From assembly GCF_028550435.1 (NCBI RefSeq), contig NZ_JAQQKV010000002.1, forward strand, positions 248,001-312,000: a stretch of DNA of 64,000 bases. Direction: 5' to 3'. The translations under genes were made by a program, and so were the position numbers. Position 1 is the stretch's first letter, and each line of letters starts with the position of its first letter. The stretch is from Asticcacaulis machinosus. Lineage in GTDB: Bacteria; Pseudomonadota; Alphaproteobacteria; Caulobacterales; Caulobacteraceae. The notes beneath the pieces are model-generated. The model did no database searches. It was given only the letters and a program-made list of their open reading frames with translations, and was not told where the DNA came from. Shown piece by piece: positions 15,379 to 24,709 of this stretch.

Positions 15379-18300
15379 ATGACAATCCAAACACGAAACC
15401 CCCGCCCATACGGGCGAACCTTAAGCCGCAAGCTCAGTCTAGCGCTGGGGGCGGGCGTATCTGTTGCCGCACTCAGCCTGGCTTTATCGACCGCAGCCAC
15501 AGCTCAGGACGCAGCCCCCGCCGCCGAAAGTGACATCGAAACCGTCGTCGTGACCGGCGTGCGCGCCTCGCAACTGAAATCCGTCGGCATTAAGCGCAAG
15601 GAAGTCGCCATCGTCGATGCGATCTCTTCCGAAGATATCGGCAAGCTGCCCGACACCACCATCGCCGATTCGGTTCAGCGTATTCCGGGCGTGCAGATCC
15701 GCCGTGACGCCGGCGAAGGCTCGACCGTCGATATCCGCGGCCTGTCGCAGGTCATCACCCTGATGAATGGTGAGCAGTATCTGTCGGCGGGCAATCTGGG
15801 TTCAGCCCAGCCCAACCTGCTGGATGTGCCGTCGCAACTCATGAACTCGGTCGTGGTCTATAAATCAACCGAGCCGACCAATGCCCTGTCGGGGATTTCC
15901 GGCACTATCGACCTGCAAACCCGCCGCCCGTTCCAGTTCGGCCAGGGCCTGACTCTGGCCGGTGCGGTTGAAGGACAGCGCGGCGAAATGAGCGAAGGCG
16001 ATGACTATGTCGCCAATGTGCTGGGGTCATGGCGCAATGACAATATCGGTATAATGGCGTCGGTCGCCCAATCCAATGTCAATCTGGCCAACAACTTCTC
16101 CGGCGTCGTGGGTCTGGCCGGCAACAACGACTGGGGTGGCTCTGCACCGCAGAACTTCATTTCTCCGCACGGTTTTGAAAGCTTCAGCCGCACCAATGAG
16201 CGCAAGCGTCTGGGTGCCAGTCTGGCGTTCGAGGCCCGCTTTGGCGAAGGCTACACCTTTGTGGCCGAAGGTTTCTATGCCAAGCTTGAGGACTATAACC
16301 GCGCCATCGGTATCAATATCTCCAACCGCTGGGACGGGGCTGTGTTCGGCACCTGGTCGCAACCGGATGTGTTTGAAAACACCGGCCTGACCGGTGCCAA
16401 TGGCCGCCCGTGGCTGACGGTCGATGAATATGACATCAATGCCCATTGGGTAAACTCATTTACCGTCAACCGCACCAATACGTCCGAGTCTTACAACTAT
16501 AATCTGGAACTCAAATACGATAACGGCGGCAAGTTCACCTATGAGGCCCGCCTGATTTCGGCCGACGCCAACCGCCTTAGCATGAACGGTCAGGTGCAGG
16601 GCGACCTGTCGAACTGGCAATACGCACCGGGCCGGTTCAACCTGTTCCGCAATGCTGATGACCGCACGCGCGGCACATTCTACCCGAAGGAAATCTGCGA
16701 CACGTTCGATGCCTCGCGCCGCTCGAACAGCGTCACCGGCAATCAGGGCGGCTGCTATATCAATCCGAACCCGCAAGGTTATGGCGAGAACCCGCAGCTT
16801 CACTACGACATCTCCGGCGAAAGCCCGGTCTGGTCAGGCTTTGATACCCCGATCACGGGTGGCTTAGGCGCGGGCAAGACGCTTAAGGACTACATGGCCA
16901 ACCTCGGCTCCTATGCCGTGGGTGCGTTCTCGTCCGAAGGCAATAACGAAGCCGAATCGACGCTTCAGGTCGCCCGTTTTGACGCCCATTACACCTTTGA
17001 TGAAAAGGCCTTTGGCCTGTTCACCAAGGTTGACGGCGGCATCCGGTCCTCCAAGCGCGATGTCTCGATCACCCAGTTCCACCTGTTCTCCGACTTCTAT
17101 GCCGGCAAGCAAAACCAGAACGGTGTCGTCCAGAGCGCTGGCTGTGCGGCCCAGTGGAAAGCCATCGATGTGGTGATGGACAATCCGCGCTGCGCCCGCG
17201 GCGAAATGGTGCCGTCAGCCACCAACCCCAGCGTCATGGTGTTCCAGCCCTATACGGTCAACCGTCCGACCCGTCTTGATCAGTACAATAACCCGATCTT
17301 TGTCACCGACCTCGGCGGCATTACGTCAGGCATCCCCGGCTTCTGGGCCGCTGATCCGCGTGACTTTGATGACGCGGCTTCGTTCATGAAGCGCGTCTTC
17401 GGCGGGGCCAACCGCGTCATCGTGCCGGGTCAGTCCTATGATGTCGATCTGACTGAAAACTCCGCCTATCTGGCCGGTGATTTTGAGGTCGGTGAAAAGA
17501 TCCGCGGTAATGTTGGCGTGCGCGTCATCAATACCAAGATCGATGTCCGTCAGAACGTCACCGATCCGACCCAGTATCCGTATGGCGACACCAACGAAGA
17601 CATCGGTGATGTCTACGACCAGAACCGCTATACGGACGTTCTGCCGTCGTTTAACATGATCTATGACTATTCGGACAAGCTGCGCTTCCGGTTCGCTGCG
17701 GCCAAGACCATGCAGCCGCTCGATCTCGGCTCCTACGGCGGCGGCCTGAAGATCAACACCGCCGACAATGGCTCCGGTGGTCGTATTGTTACCAGCGCTG
17801 AACGCAGCGGCAACCCTGGCCTCAACCCGTGGCGCGCCAAAAACTTCGACGCCGCCGCCGAATACTATCTCGGCCGGGCGTCAATGGTGAACGTGGCCCT
17901 GTTCTATATCGACATCGAAAGCTTCGTCACCGGCGGCTCGACCACCGGCCAGTTCCCGAACCCGGACGGTTCACCATCTTATGATGTACCGGTGTCGCTC
18001 AACATTCAGGGCGACGGCGGCAAGGTACAGGGCGTTGAAATCGGCGGCAAGTTTGCCTTCGATGACTTCCTTGACGGCGGCATTTTGTCGAACTTCGGGG
18101 TGGATACCAACTACACCTTCTCACCGTCGACGGAAAACCGTCGCGGGATTGATGGTGACAAGTTGCCGTTCGTCAATAACTCAGAGCATCAGTACAATCT
18201 GGTCGGCTGGTATCAGGACGAAAAGTTCCAGTTCCGTGTCGCCTATAACTACCGCTCCGACCGCGTGCAGGGTCTGGCGCGTCTGTCGAACGACGACATC

Positions 18301-18504
18301 CCGACCTATCAGGAAGAAACGTCCTACGTCGATATCAACGCGACCTATGACATCAATCCGAAGCTGTCGCTGTATCTCAACGGCTCCAACATCACCGGCG
18401 AGATCGAGAGCTATTATTACCAGTTCGCTGAGGGCAAGACCCAGTTTGCCTATCAAAACGAGTATGAGCCCCGCATCACCCTCGGCGTTCGCGCCAAGTG
18501 GTAA
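15379..18504 (+). CDS. Large TonB-dependent receptor, probably for a saccharide
   Basis: The 1041-residue outer-membrane receptor belongs to the large TonB-dependent receptors of Caulobacterales and Xanthomonadales that are tied to carbohydrate use. It has a signal peptide (through TAATAQ, about residue 42), a TonB box (ETVVVTGVRAS), a plug with EDIGKLPDTTIADSVQRIPGVQIRRDAGEGSTVDIRGLSQV motifs shared by this group, and a barrel that ends with the terminal signature LGVRAKW. The divergent LacI regulator, the operator at 15253 and the downstream halogenase-like pair support a sugar-linked role. No glycoside hydrolase is adjacent, so the substrate is open. A terminator at 18592 separates it from the halogenase genes. 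Confidence 0.92.
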   Translation: MTIQTRNPRPYGRTLSRKLSLALGAGVSVAALSLALSTAATAQDAAPAAESDIETVVVTGVRASQLKSVGIKRKEVAIVDAISSEDIGKLPDTTIADSVQRIPGVQIRRDAGEGSTVDIRGLSQVITLMNGEQYLSAGNLGSAQPNLLDVPSQLMNSVVVYKSTEPTNALSGISGTIDLQTRRPFQFGQGLTLAGAVEGQRGEMSEGDDYVANVLGSWRNDNIGIMASVAQSNVNLANNFSGVVGLAGNNDWGGSAPQNFISPHGFESFSRTNERKRLGASLAFEARFGEGYTFVAEGFYAKLEDYNRAIGINISNRWDGAVFGTWSQPDVFENTGLTGANGRPWLTVDEYDINAHWVNSFTVNRTNTSESYNYNLELKYDNGGKFTYEARLISADANRLSMNGQVQGDLSNWQYAPGRFNLFRNADDRTRGTFYPKEICDTFDASRRSNSVTGNQGGCYINPNPQGYGENPQLHYDISGESPVWSGFDTPITGGLGAGKTLKDYMANLGSYAVGAFSSEGNNEAESTLQVARFDAHYTFDEKAFGLFTKVDGGIRSSKRDVSITQFHLFSDFYAGKQNQNGVVQSAGCAAQWKAIDVVMDNPRCARGEMVPSATNPSVMVFQPYTVNRPTRLDQYNNPIFVTDLGGITSGIPGFWAADPRDFDDAASFMKRVFGGANRVIVPGQSYDVDLTENSAYLAGDFEVGEKIRGNVGVRVINTKIDVRQNVTDPTQYPYGDTNEDIGDVYDQNRYTDVLPSFNMIYDYSDKLRFRFAAAKTMQPLDLGSYGGGLKINTADNGSGGRIVTSAERSGNPGLNPWRAKNFDAAAEYYLGRASMVNVALFYIDIESFVTGGSTTGQFPNPDGSPSYDVPVSLNIQGDGGKVQGVEIGGKFAFDDFLDGGILSNFGVDTNYTFSPSTENRRGIDGDKLPFVNNSEHQYNLVGWYQDEKFQFRVAYNYRSDRVQGLARLSNDDIPTYQEETSYVDINATYDINPKLSLYLNGSNITGEIESYYYQFAEGKTQFAYQNEYEPRITLGVRAKW

Positions 18505-18591
18505 AGGGCTCTTCGATTTAGGATACGGTTATCTCGTAGTCCTAAGCCTTGGTGCGGCGCTTACGGCGTCGCGCCATCCTTCCCAACTGAA

Positions 18592-18629
18592 CTGCGAAAG
18601 GGAGCCTCCCTCCCTTTTCGCAGCTTTTT
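18592..18629 (+). terminator. Terminator after the large TonB-dependent receptor
   Basis: CTGCGAAA (18592-18599) with GGGAG pairs with CTCCC and TTTCGCAG (ending at 18623), leaving one bulged T; CTTTTT follows. It lies 88 bp past the receptor stop and 90 bp before the first halogenase-like gene, so those genes are expressed by read-through or from their own promoter. Confidence 0.75.
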
Positions 18630-18719
18630 GGGCCGCTTTTTATAGCCACTTTTTTGAGTTGATCCGCGCTGCAGTTGCGCCCATCCTCACCCCAAAATAT
18701 AATCATCAGGAAACGCGTT

Positions 18720-20246
18720 ATGGATAAGGCCATCAGCACCATTGTCATTGCCGGTGCCGGGACGGCGGGCTGGATGACGGCGGCCGCGCTTTCCAGACAT
18801 TTCCAGAATACGCCGGTCAAAATCCGGCTGGTCGCGGCCTCAGAGATCGGCACCATTGGCGTCGGCGAGGCGACCATTCCGACCATCCGCACCTTTACCC
18901 AAAGCCTCGGCCTTGATGAAATGGAGATGATCCGCGCGACCCGCGCCACCATCAAACTGGCCATCGCCTTTAAGCACTGGAACCGGAAAGGCACGACCTT
19001 TTTTCACCCGTTTGGTGGTTACGGCGAAGACTTCGGCGACGTGGCATTTTTGCAGGTTTTAAGCCGCCTGCGGGCTGAAGGGCAGACGGCTGATCTGGAT
19101 GACTATTGCCTAGGGGCCGCACTCGCCAAGGCTGGAAAATTCGCCATGCCGGCCGGACAGGCGCCGTTTTACGGTGCGTTCTTTGACTGGGCCTATCATC
19201 TGGATGCCGGACTTTATGCCGACTATCTGCGCACCTTTGCGATGGGTCTGGGGGTCGAGCATATCGATGCCCGCATTGACGCCGTTAATCTTGACCCCGA
19301 CACAGGCCATATCCGGTCGCTAGGCCTCAACACCGGCACTACAGTCGAGGGCGATCTGTTTATTGACTGCACCGGTTTTCAGGCCCTGCTGATCGGTAAG
19401 GCGTTGGGCATAGGATACGAAGACTATGGCCAGTGGCTGTTCTGTGACCGCGCCTATGCGGTGCAGTCGGAAACCACCGGCCCGTCGCCCGCCCCCTATA
19501 CCGAAGTCACCGCCCGTGACGCCGGCTGGCAGTGGGGTATCCCTCTGCAACACCGGCGCGGCAACGGCTATGTCTATGCCTCGAACTTCACTGACGATGA
19601 GACGGCGCTTAAGACCCTCACCGCCAATGTGCCGGGCAAGATGCTGTTTGAACCGCGTCAGATCAAATTCCGCCCCGGCAGGCGCACTCAGGCCTGGGCC
19701 AAGAACTGCGTGGCGATTGGCCTGTCGTCAGGCTTTCTGGAACCGCTGGAATCGACCTCCATCGCCCTCATTCAGACCGGCATAGAAAAGCTGAAACAAC
19801 TGTTTCCGGATAAGGGTTTTCACCCTGCGTTGACCAATGAATACAACGACATGTCCCGCCGCGAATTTGAGCGGGTACGCGATTTTATCATCCTGCACTA
19901 TTACGCCTCGGATCGCGACGACACCGCGTTCTGGCGGGCATGCAAGACGGTTCCTCTGCCCGACACCCTGCGCCATAAGATCGAGCTTTATAAGGCTCGC
20001 GGCCATTTTGTGCGCTATCGTTGGGAGATGTTCCACCCGCAAAGCTGGCTGGCGATTTATGATGGTTTCGGCTGGCGCCCGCAGGCCTATGATCCGGCCA
20101 CTGATGGTTTAAAGCGCGACGATATGATCGAGGCCTGCAAACAAATGGCCGATTTTATCACGACCACCGTCGCCAAGGCCCCGTCTCATCAGGACTATCT
20201 CGACTACTGCAATCGTATGGCCCCGCCATCCAAAGTGAGCGCGTAA
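18720..20246 (+). CDS. Flavin-dependent tryptophan-halogenase-like protein 1
   Basis: The 508-residue protein is in the PrnA/RebH fold family. It has the FAD-binding GAGTAG loop (residues 12-17), VGEATIPTI, a lysine at residue 79 (TIKLAIAF) in the position of the catalytic Lys79 of PrnA, the halogenase motif WxWxIP as GWQWGIP, and SSGFLEPLEST carrying the conserved glutamate. All marks of an active FAD halogenase are thus present. The frame is open from 18675, but the ATG at 18720 with CAGGAAA before it fits the family start. It is followed after one base by a paralogue. Halogenation of free tryptophan is doubtful; members beside TonB receptors have unknown substrates. No flavin reductase lies next to it. 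Confidence 0.9.
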   Translation: MDKAISTIVIAGAGTAGWMTAAALSRHFQNTPVKIRLVAASEIGTIGVGEATIPTIRTFTQSLGLDEMEMIRATRATIKLAIAFKHWNRKGTTFFHPFGGYGEDFGDVAFLQVLSRLRAEGQTADLDDYCLGAALAKAGKFAMPAGQAPFYGAFFDWAYHLDAGLYADYLRTFAMGLGVEHIDARIDAVNLDPDTGHIRSLGLNTGTTVEGDLFIDCTGFQALLIGKALGIGYEDYGQWLFCDRAYAVQSETTGPSPAPYTEVTARDAGWQWGIPLQHRRGNGYVYASNFTDDETALKTLTANVPGKMLFEPRQIKFRPGRRTQAWAKNCVAIGLSSGFLEPLESTSIALIQTGIEKLKQLFPDKGFHPALTNEYNDMSRREFERVRDFIILHYYASDRDDTAFWRACKTVPLPDTLRHKIELYKARGHFVRYRWEMFHPQSWLAIYDGFGWRPQAYDPATDGLKRDDMIEACKQMADFITTTVAKAPSHQDYLDYCNRMAPPSKVSA

Positions 20247-20247
20247 C

Positions 20248-21786
20248 ATGACTGACAATGCCATTAAAAAAATCGTCATAGTGGGCGGCGGCACCGCCGG
20301 ATGGATGTGCGCGGCAATTCTGGGGCACTATCTGCCGAAGGAACGATTTGAAATCGCGCTCGTCGAATCCGAGCAGATCGGCACCATCGGGGTCGGAGAA
20401 TCGACCGTGCCGCCGATCCTGGAACTGCTGCGCAATCTGAACATCAACGAACAGGACTTCATTCAGGCCACCCAAGGCTCATTCAAGCTCGGCATCCGCT
20501 TTGATGACTGGCACCAAAAGGGCGAGCAATATTTCCATCCGTTCGGAAATATCGGTGGGCCGGTCAGGGCGTCAAATGGTACAGCGCTTGATTTCTATCA
20601 GCTCTGGCTGCGCGCCAAACAGGCAGGCCATCCGTCCGGCCTTCAGGACTTTGCCCCCGCCGCGGTTATGGCCCATGCCGGTAAGTTCATGCTGCCGCAA
20701 AAGGCGCGCAATACCCCTATCGGTTCGGCGTCCATGTCGCTGCATATCGATGCCTCTCTGGCGGCCAAATTTCTGCGCGGCCATGCCGAGGCCAACGGTG
20801 TAATCCGTCATGAAGGCATTGTCGGTCAGGTCCATCAGCATGACACCGGCTTTATCCGCAGTGTCGAGCTTAAGGACGGGCGTGAGATCGCTGGTGATTT
20901 CTTTCTGGATTGTACCGGCTTTCGCGCCCTGCTGATCGGGCAGACGCTGAAAACCGGCTTTATCGACTGGTCCGATGAATTGCTGTGCGACCGCGCCGTG
21001 GCGGTGCAGACCGAAAATATTAACCCGCCCCATCCCTATACCTATGCGCAGGCGCAAAATGCCGGCTGGCGCTGGCGCATCCCGCTGCAACATCGCGCCG
21101 GCAATGGCTATGTCTTTTCGTCAAAGCACATTTCCGACGATGAGGCAGTGTCCTCCCTGATGGCGCAGGTTGAGGGCGAGGCCGTCACCAAACCGATGAT
21201 CATCCCGTTCAAAACCGGGATGCGCGCGGAACTGTGGTCGAAAAACTGCGTCTCGGTCGGGCTGGCCTCAGGCTTTATCGAGCCACTGGAATCGACCGCT
21301 ATTCACCTGATCTACCGGGCGATGGATTTTCTGCTGCGCTATTTTCCAGAGCGCGACTGCGATCCGGTTCTTATCCGTGAATATAACCGGCGTATGGCCA
21401 CGGACTATACTGAGATCAAGGATTTCGTTGTCCTGCACTATTGCACGACGATGCGCGACGATACGCCGTTCTGGCGCGATGTGAAAAACGCCCCAGTGCC
21501 ACAGACCCTGATGGAAAAGCTGGAACTGTTCCGCCTCAATGGCACCCTGCGCGAAGGGGTGGACGAGCTTTTCCGCGCCCCGTCCTGGCAATCGGTTATG
21601 GAAGGCATGGGGGTCAGGCCTCGCGCCTACCTCCCGCAAGCGGATCAGATCAGCCAGAGTGATCTGGAGGCAACCCTTGCTGCCGTGTCAAAGCAGTTAC
21701 CGGCCTTTGTCGACACCCTGCCCACGCATGGTGAGTTTCTGCGCACCCACTGCCCGGCCCATCCGCCCAAATTGGTTGTGGCGTAG
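20248..21786 (+). CDS. Flavin-dependent tryptophan-halogenase-like protein 2
   Basis: This 512-residue paralogue of the preceding protein has GGGTAG (residues 13-18), VGESTVPPI, the catalytic-type lysine K80 in SFKLGIRF, GWRWRIP (WxWxIP motif) and ASGFIEPLEST. The two are alike over their whole length but clearly diverged, for example in the FHPFGNIGGPV loop. The start ATG lies one base after the stop of the first gene, so translation is coupled. The pair probably acts on one substrate or as partners. An acidic tail follows the fold and ends at VVA. As with its neighbour, the substrate is unknown. Confidence 0.9.
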   Translation: MTDNAIKKIVIVGGGTAGWMCAAILGHYLPKERFEIALVESEQIGTIGVGESTVPPILELLRNLNINEQDFIQATQGSFKLGIRFDDWHQKGEQYFHPFGNIGGPVRASNGTALDFYQLWLRAKQAGHPSGLQDFAPAAVMAHAGKFMLPQKARNTPIGSASMSLHIDASLAAKFLRGHAEANGVIRHEGIVGQVHQHDTGFIRSVELKDGREIAGDFFLDCTGFRALLIGQTLKTGFIDWSDELLCDRAVAVQTENINPPHPYTYAQAQNAGWRWRIPLQHRAGNGYVFSSKHISDDEAVSSLMAQVEGEAVTKPMIIPFKTGMRAELWSKNCVSVGLASGFIEPLESTAIHLIYRAMDFLLRYFPERDCDPVLIREYNRRMATDYTEIKDFVVLHYCTTMRDDTPFWRDVKNAPVPQTLMEKLELFRLNGTLREGVDELFRAPSWQSVMEGMGVRPRAYLPQADQISQSDLEATLAAVSKQLPAFVDTLPTHGEFLRTHCPAHPPKLVVA

Positions 21787-21936
21787 GCCATTTATACCTG
21801 CTATAGGATACCTCATCCCAAAGTCATATTACCCTTCCGTGTCGCCTGCGACCGGCTGAGATTGTACGCCTAAAGTGTACCTGTGCTGTAACGCCTGTGC
21901 CCACTCTCATCGCGTACCGTCCGGAGGGTTTTCATC

Positions 21937-22935
21937 ATGACCGATAGTCTGAAATCTATGTCTAAATCTTCGCGCCGCACCGTGTTGATGGGCGGCACCG
22001 GCCTGATCGCCGCAACCAGCCTAGTCGGGGCCAGCCTGAGTGGCATCGCTGCGGCCCAATCCTCAACATCCAAACCGTCAGGAGCCAAATCCATGTCCAC
22101 CAGCTACGTCAAAACCAAAGACGGCGTCGAAATCTTCTACAAAGACTGGGGCCCAAAGTCCGCTCAGCCGATCGTCTTCCATCATGGCTGGCCTCTGTCC
22201 GGGGATGACTGGGACGCCCAGATGCTGTTTTTCATGCACAAAGGCTTTCGTGTCATCGCTCATGACCGCCGCGGCCACGGCCGCTCCACCCAGGTCGGGG
22301 ATGGTCACGATATGGACCATTACGCGGCGGATGTCTCGGCTGTGGTCGAGCATCTGGATCTGAAAAACGCCGTCCATGTCGGCCACTCCACCGGCGGCGG
22401 CGAAGCCCTGCACTATGTCGCCAAGTACGGCCAGCCCCAGGGCCGCACCGCCAAGCTGGTGCTGATCGGGGCAGTACCTCCGATCATGGTCAAGACGCCC
22501 GCTAATCCGGGCGGTTTGCCGATCGAAGTGTTTGACGGCTTCCGCAAGGCTTTGGCCGACAACCGCGCTCAGTTCTATCTCGATGTCGCCAGCGGGCCGT
22601 TCTATGGCTATAACCGTCCGGGTGCCGCCGCGTCTCAGGGCATTATCCAGAACTGGTGGCGGCAGGGCATGATGGGCGGCGCCAAGGCCCATTACGATGG
22701 CATCAAGGCGTTTTCGGAAACCGACTTTACCGAAGACCTCAAATTCGTCGATGTGCCGACCTTTGTCATGCACGGCGATGACGACCAGATCGTGCCGATT
22801 GCCGATTCCGCCCTGTTGTCGGCTAAGCTGCTGAAAAAAGGTACGCTCAAGGTCTATGAAAAGTTTGGCCACGGCATGTGCACCACCAATGCCGATGTCA
22901 TCAATGCTGATCTGCTGGCGTTCATCAAAGGCTAA
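21937..22935 (+). CDS. Exported alpha/beta hydrolase (non-heme chloroperoxidase / arylesterase type)
   Basis: The 332-residue protein is an alpha/beta hydrolase of the group called cofactor-free haloperoxidases, which are esterases able to form peracids. A Tat-type signal is visible: SSRRTVLMG followed by a hydrophobic stretch and cleavage near IAAAQS. The mature part shows [12 protein letters not shown] (oxyanion region), the nucleophile elbow GHSTGGGE, the acid D in [10 protein letters not shown] and the histidine in KFGHGMC. There is an internal ATG ([11 protein letters not shown]) that would yield the usual cytoplasmic form, so the export signal is an addition worth noting. It has a 150-bp gap before it, and a strong terminator follows. 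Confidence 0.9.
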   Translation: MTDSLKSMSKSSRRTVLMGGTGLIAATSLVGASLSGIAAAQSSTSKPSGAKSMSTSYVKTKDGVEIFYKDWGPKSAQPIVFHHGWPLSGDDWDAQMLFFMHKGFRVIAHDRRGHGRSTQVGDGHDMDHYAADVSAVVEHLDLKNAVHVGHSTGGGEALHYVAKYGQPQGRTAKLVLIGAVPPIMVKTPANPGGLPIEVFDGFRKALADNRAQFYLDVASGPFYGYNRPGAAASQGIIQNWWRQGMMGGAKAHYDGIKAFSETDFTEDLKFVDVPTFVMHGDDDQIVPIADSALLSAKLLKKGTLKVYEKFGHGMCTTNADVINADLLAFIKG

Positions 22936-22955
22936 GCGCATTTAAAACCACACCC

Positions 22956-22992
22956 AGCCGCGCAGGTTCCCCTCTGCGCGGCTATTTTTTTC
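22956..22992 (+). terminator. Strong terminator after the alpha/beta hydrolase gene
   Basis: AGCCGCGCAG (22956-22965) and CTGCGCGGCT (22974-22983) form a perfect 10-bp stem with an 8-base loop, followed by ATTTTTTTT. It also separates the gene from the convergent regulator ending at 22995. Confidence 0.92.
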
Positions 22993-22994
22993 CA

Positions 22995-23453
22995 CTACTT
23001 TTTTCTTTGGGTCGCCAGCACATTTCGGATCGAAAAGCTGGAGTGAATACGCTGCACGCCCGGCAGCTTAGACAGCACGTCGTTATGGATGCGCTCAAAC
23101 TCATGAGCATTGTCGACATCGACCCGCAGCAGATAATCGGAATCTCCGGTCATCAAAAGACATTCGCGAATTTCCGGATGGCGGCGCACGGCACTTTCAA
23201 ACCGTGAGAACGAGGCTTCGGTCTGTTTCTCCAGCGAAATGCGAATGATGACCGCGATCCCATCCTCGCCCAGACTATCGCCCACCAGCGCCGTGTAGCC
23301 GCGGATCACGCCGGATTGCTCAAGGATATTGATCCGCCGCAGGCAGGCCGAAGGTGACAAACCTACCGCCTTGGCCAGCGCCGCATTACTCATGCGGGCA
23401 TTTTCCCTCAGATGACGGAGAATATTGCGATCAATCGCATCGAGAGCCTGCAT
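22995..23453 (-). CDS. Lrp/AsnC-family regulator, probably of dadX-dadA
   Basis: The 152-residue protein has an N-terminal AsnC-type helix-turn-helix (LDAIDRNILRHLRENARMSNAALAKAVGLSPSACLRRI, in pieces) and a C-terminal RAM ligand-binding domain (residues 65-145, ECLLMTGDSDYLLRV). It is divergent from dadX-dadA, the usual place of the alanine-responsive activator DadR in proteobacteria, so I infer the same role. A GTG directly before the ATG (23456) could serve as start; the ATG at 23453 is preferred. The 134-bp shared region is AT-rich and has short ATATT/AATAT inverted elements near 23469-23492. Confidence 0.88.
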   Translation of the reverse strand: MQALDAIDRNILRHLRENARMSNAALAKAVGLSPSACLRRINILEQSGVIRGYTALVGDSLGEDGIAVIIRISLEKQTEASFSRFESAVRRHPEIRECLLMTGDSDYLLRVDVDNAHEFERIHNDVLSKLPGVQRIHSSFSIRNVLATQRKK

Positions 23454-23587
23454 CACAAAAACTCCACAATATTCGCAGATTATTTCAATATCCTGCTTAA
23501 TTACGCATTTTCAGCGATAAAACAATCTGACATTCACCGATCATTGCCCTATCCTTACATCAGAAACCAAGTTCTGCCGGGCGATTG

Positions 23588-24709
23588 ATGAGCCATCCCA
23601 TTTCACAAACCCTGTCATCAGGCGCCGGAGGGTGCCTTCGCATAGACCTGCCTGCACTGGCGGATAATTACGCGCGCCTGAAGCAGCAAGCCCCGAACGC
23701 TGTGGCCGGTGCCGTGGTCAAGGCCAATGCCTATGGGCTTGGTGTCATTCCCGTTACGCAAACTCTATATGCCGCCGGATGCCGCGATTTCTTTGTGGCG
23801 CTGGCCCGTGAAGCGTTCGAATTGCGCCCACACCTGCCCACCGATGCGAAGCTTTATATTCTGAACGGCCTGCCAGCGGGGGCCGAAGGGCCTTGCGCCG
23901 CTCAGGATATTATTCCCGTTTTGAACTCGACGGAACAGATTACCCGCTGGGCCGAGCAGGCCCGTATTGAGGGCCGCACCCTGCCGTGCGCACTGCAGGT
24001 CGATACCGGCATGTCGCGCTTGGGTCTGTCGCCGGATGAGTTGGATGCCTTTCTGGCAAACCCGCCCAAGGGCTTCGACATCCGCCTGCTGATGAGCCAT
24101 CTGGCCTGCGCCGATGAGCCGGACAATCCCGCTAACAGCTATCAACTCAAGGCCATGCAGCGGGCGATGGACCGCTTTCCAAATGTACCGGTAAGCTTTG
24201 CCAATTCCGGCGGGATTTTCCTGAACCCAGCCTATCATCATGACCTGATCCGCCCCGGTATTGCGCTTTATGGCGGCGCGCCCCATGACGGAAAACCCAA
24301 CCCTATGAAGCCGGTCATCCGGCTCGATATCGCCGTCACCCAGACCCGCACCGTGCCTGCGGGCGCTCACATCGGTTATGGCGGCACTTTTGTATCTGAT
24401 CGCGAAATGCGGCTGGCGACCCTGTCGGCCGGGTATGCCGACGGCCTGCCAAGGGCCTTGAGCAATCGCGGCGCGGCCTGGTTTGACGGCGTGCGCCTGC
24501 CGATCGTGGGCCGCGTCTCGATGGATAGCATTATTATCGACATCTCCGCCCTGAAACCGGACGCGGTACAGGCCGGCAGCTTTGTCGAACTGATCGGCCC
24601 GCATCAGTCGGTCGATGATCTGGCGCGCGATGCCGAGACCATTTCCTATGAAATCCTGACCCAGTTGGGGTCGCGCTATCATCGTCATTATATTCCGGTG
24701 AAACCATGA
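23588..24709 (+). CDS. dadX: Alanine racemase, catabolic type (DadX)
   Basis: Alanine racemase interconverts L- and D-alanine with pyridoxal phosphate. The 373-residue protein has the cofactor lysine K45 in [10 protein letters not shown], the HLACADEP segment, the [10 protein letters not shown] loop, the [11 protein letters not shown] motif with the second-site tyrosine, and [11 protein letters not shown] near the C-terminus. A TTG at 23585 precedes the ATG at 23588; the ATG is taken as start. It overlaps dadA by four bases (ATGA) and is divergent from an AsnC-type regulator, so it is the catabolic racemase that feeds D-alanine to DadA rather than the cell-wall enzyme; both uses are biochemically possible. 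Confidence 0.93.
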   Translation: MSHPISQTLSSGAGGCLRIDLPALADNYARLKQQAPNAVAGAVVKANAYGLGVIPVTQTLYAAGCRDFFVALAREAFELRPHLPTDAKLYILNGLPAGAEGPCAAQDIIPVLNSTEQITRWAEQARIEGRTLPCALQVDTGMSRLGLSPDELDAFLANPPKGFDIRLLMSHLACADEPDNPANSYQLKAMQRAMDRFPNVPVSFANSGGIFLNPAYHHDLIRPGIALYGGAPHDGKPNPMKPVIRLDIAVTQTRTVPAGAHIGYGGTFVSDREMRLATLSAGYADGLPRALSNRGAAWFDGVRLPIVGRVSMDSIIIDISALKPDAVQAGSFVELIGPHQSVDDLARDAETISYEILTQLGSRYHRHYIPVKP

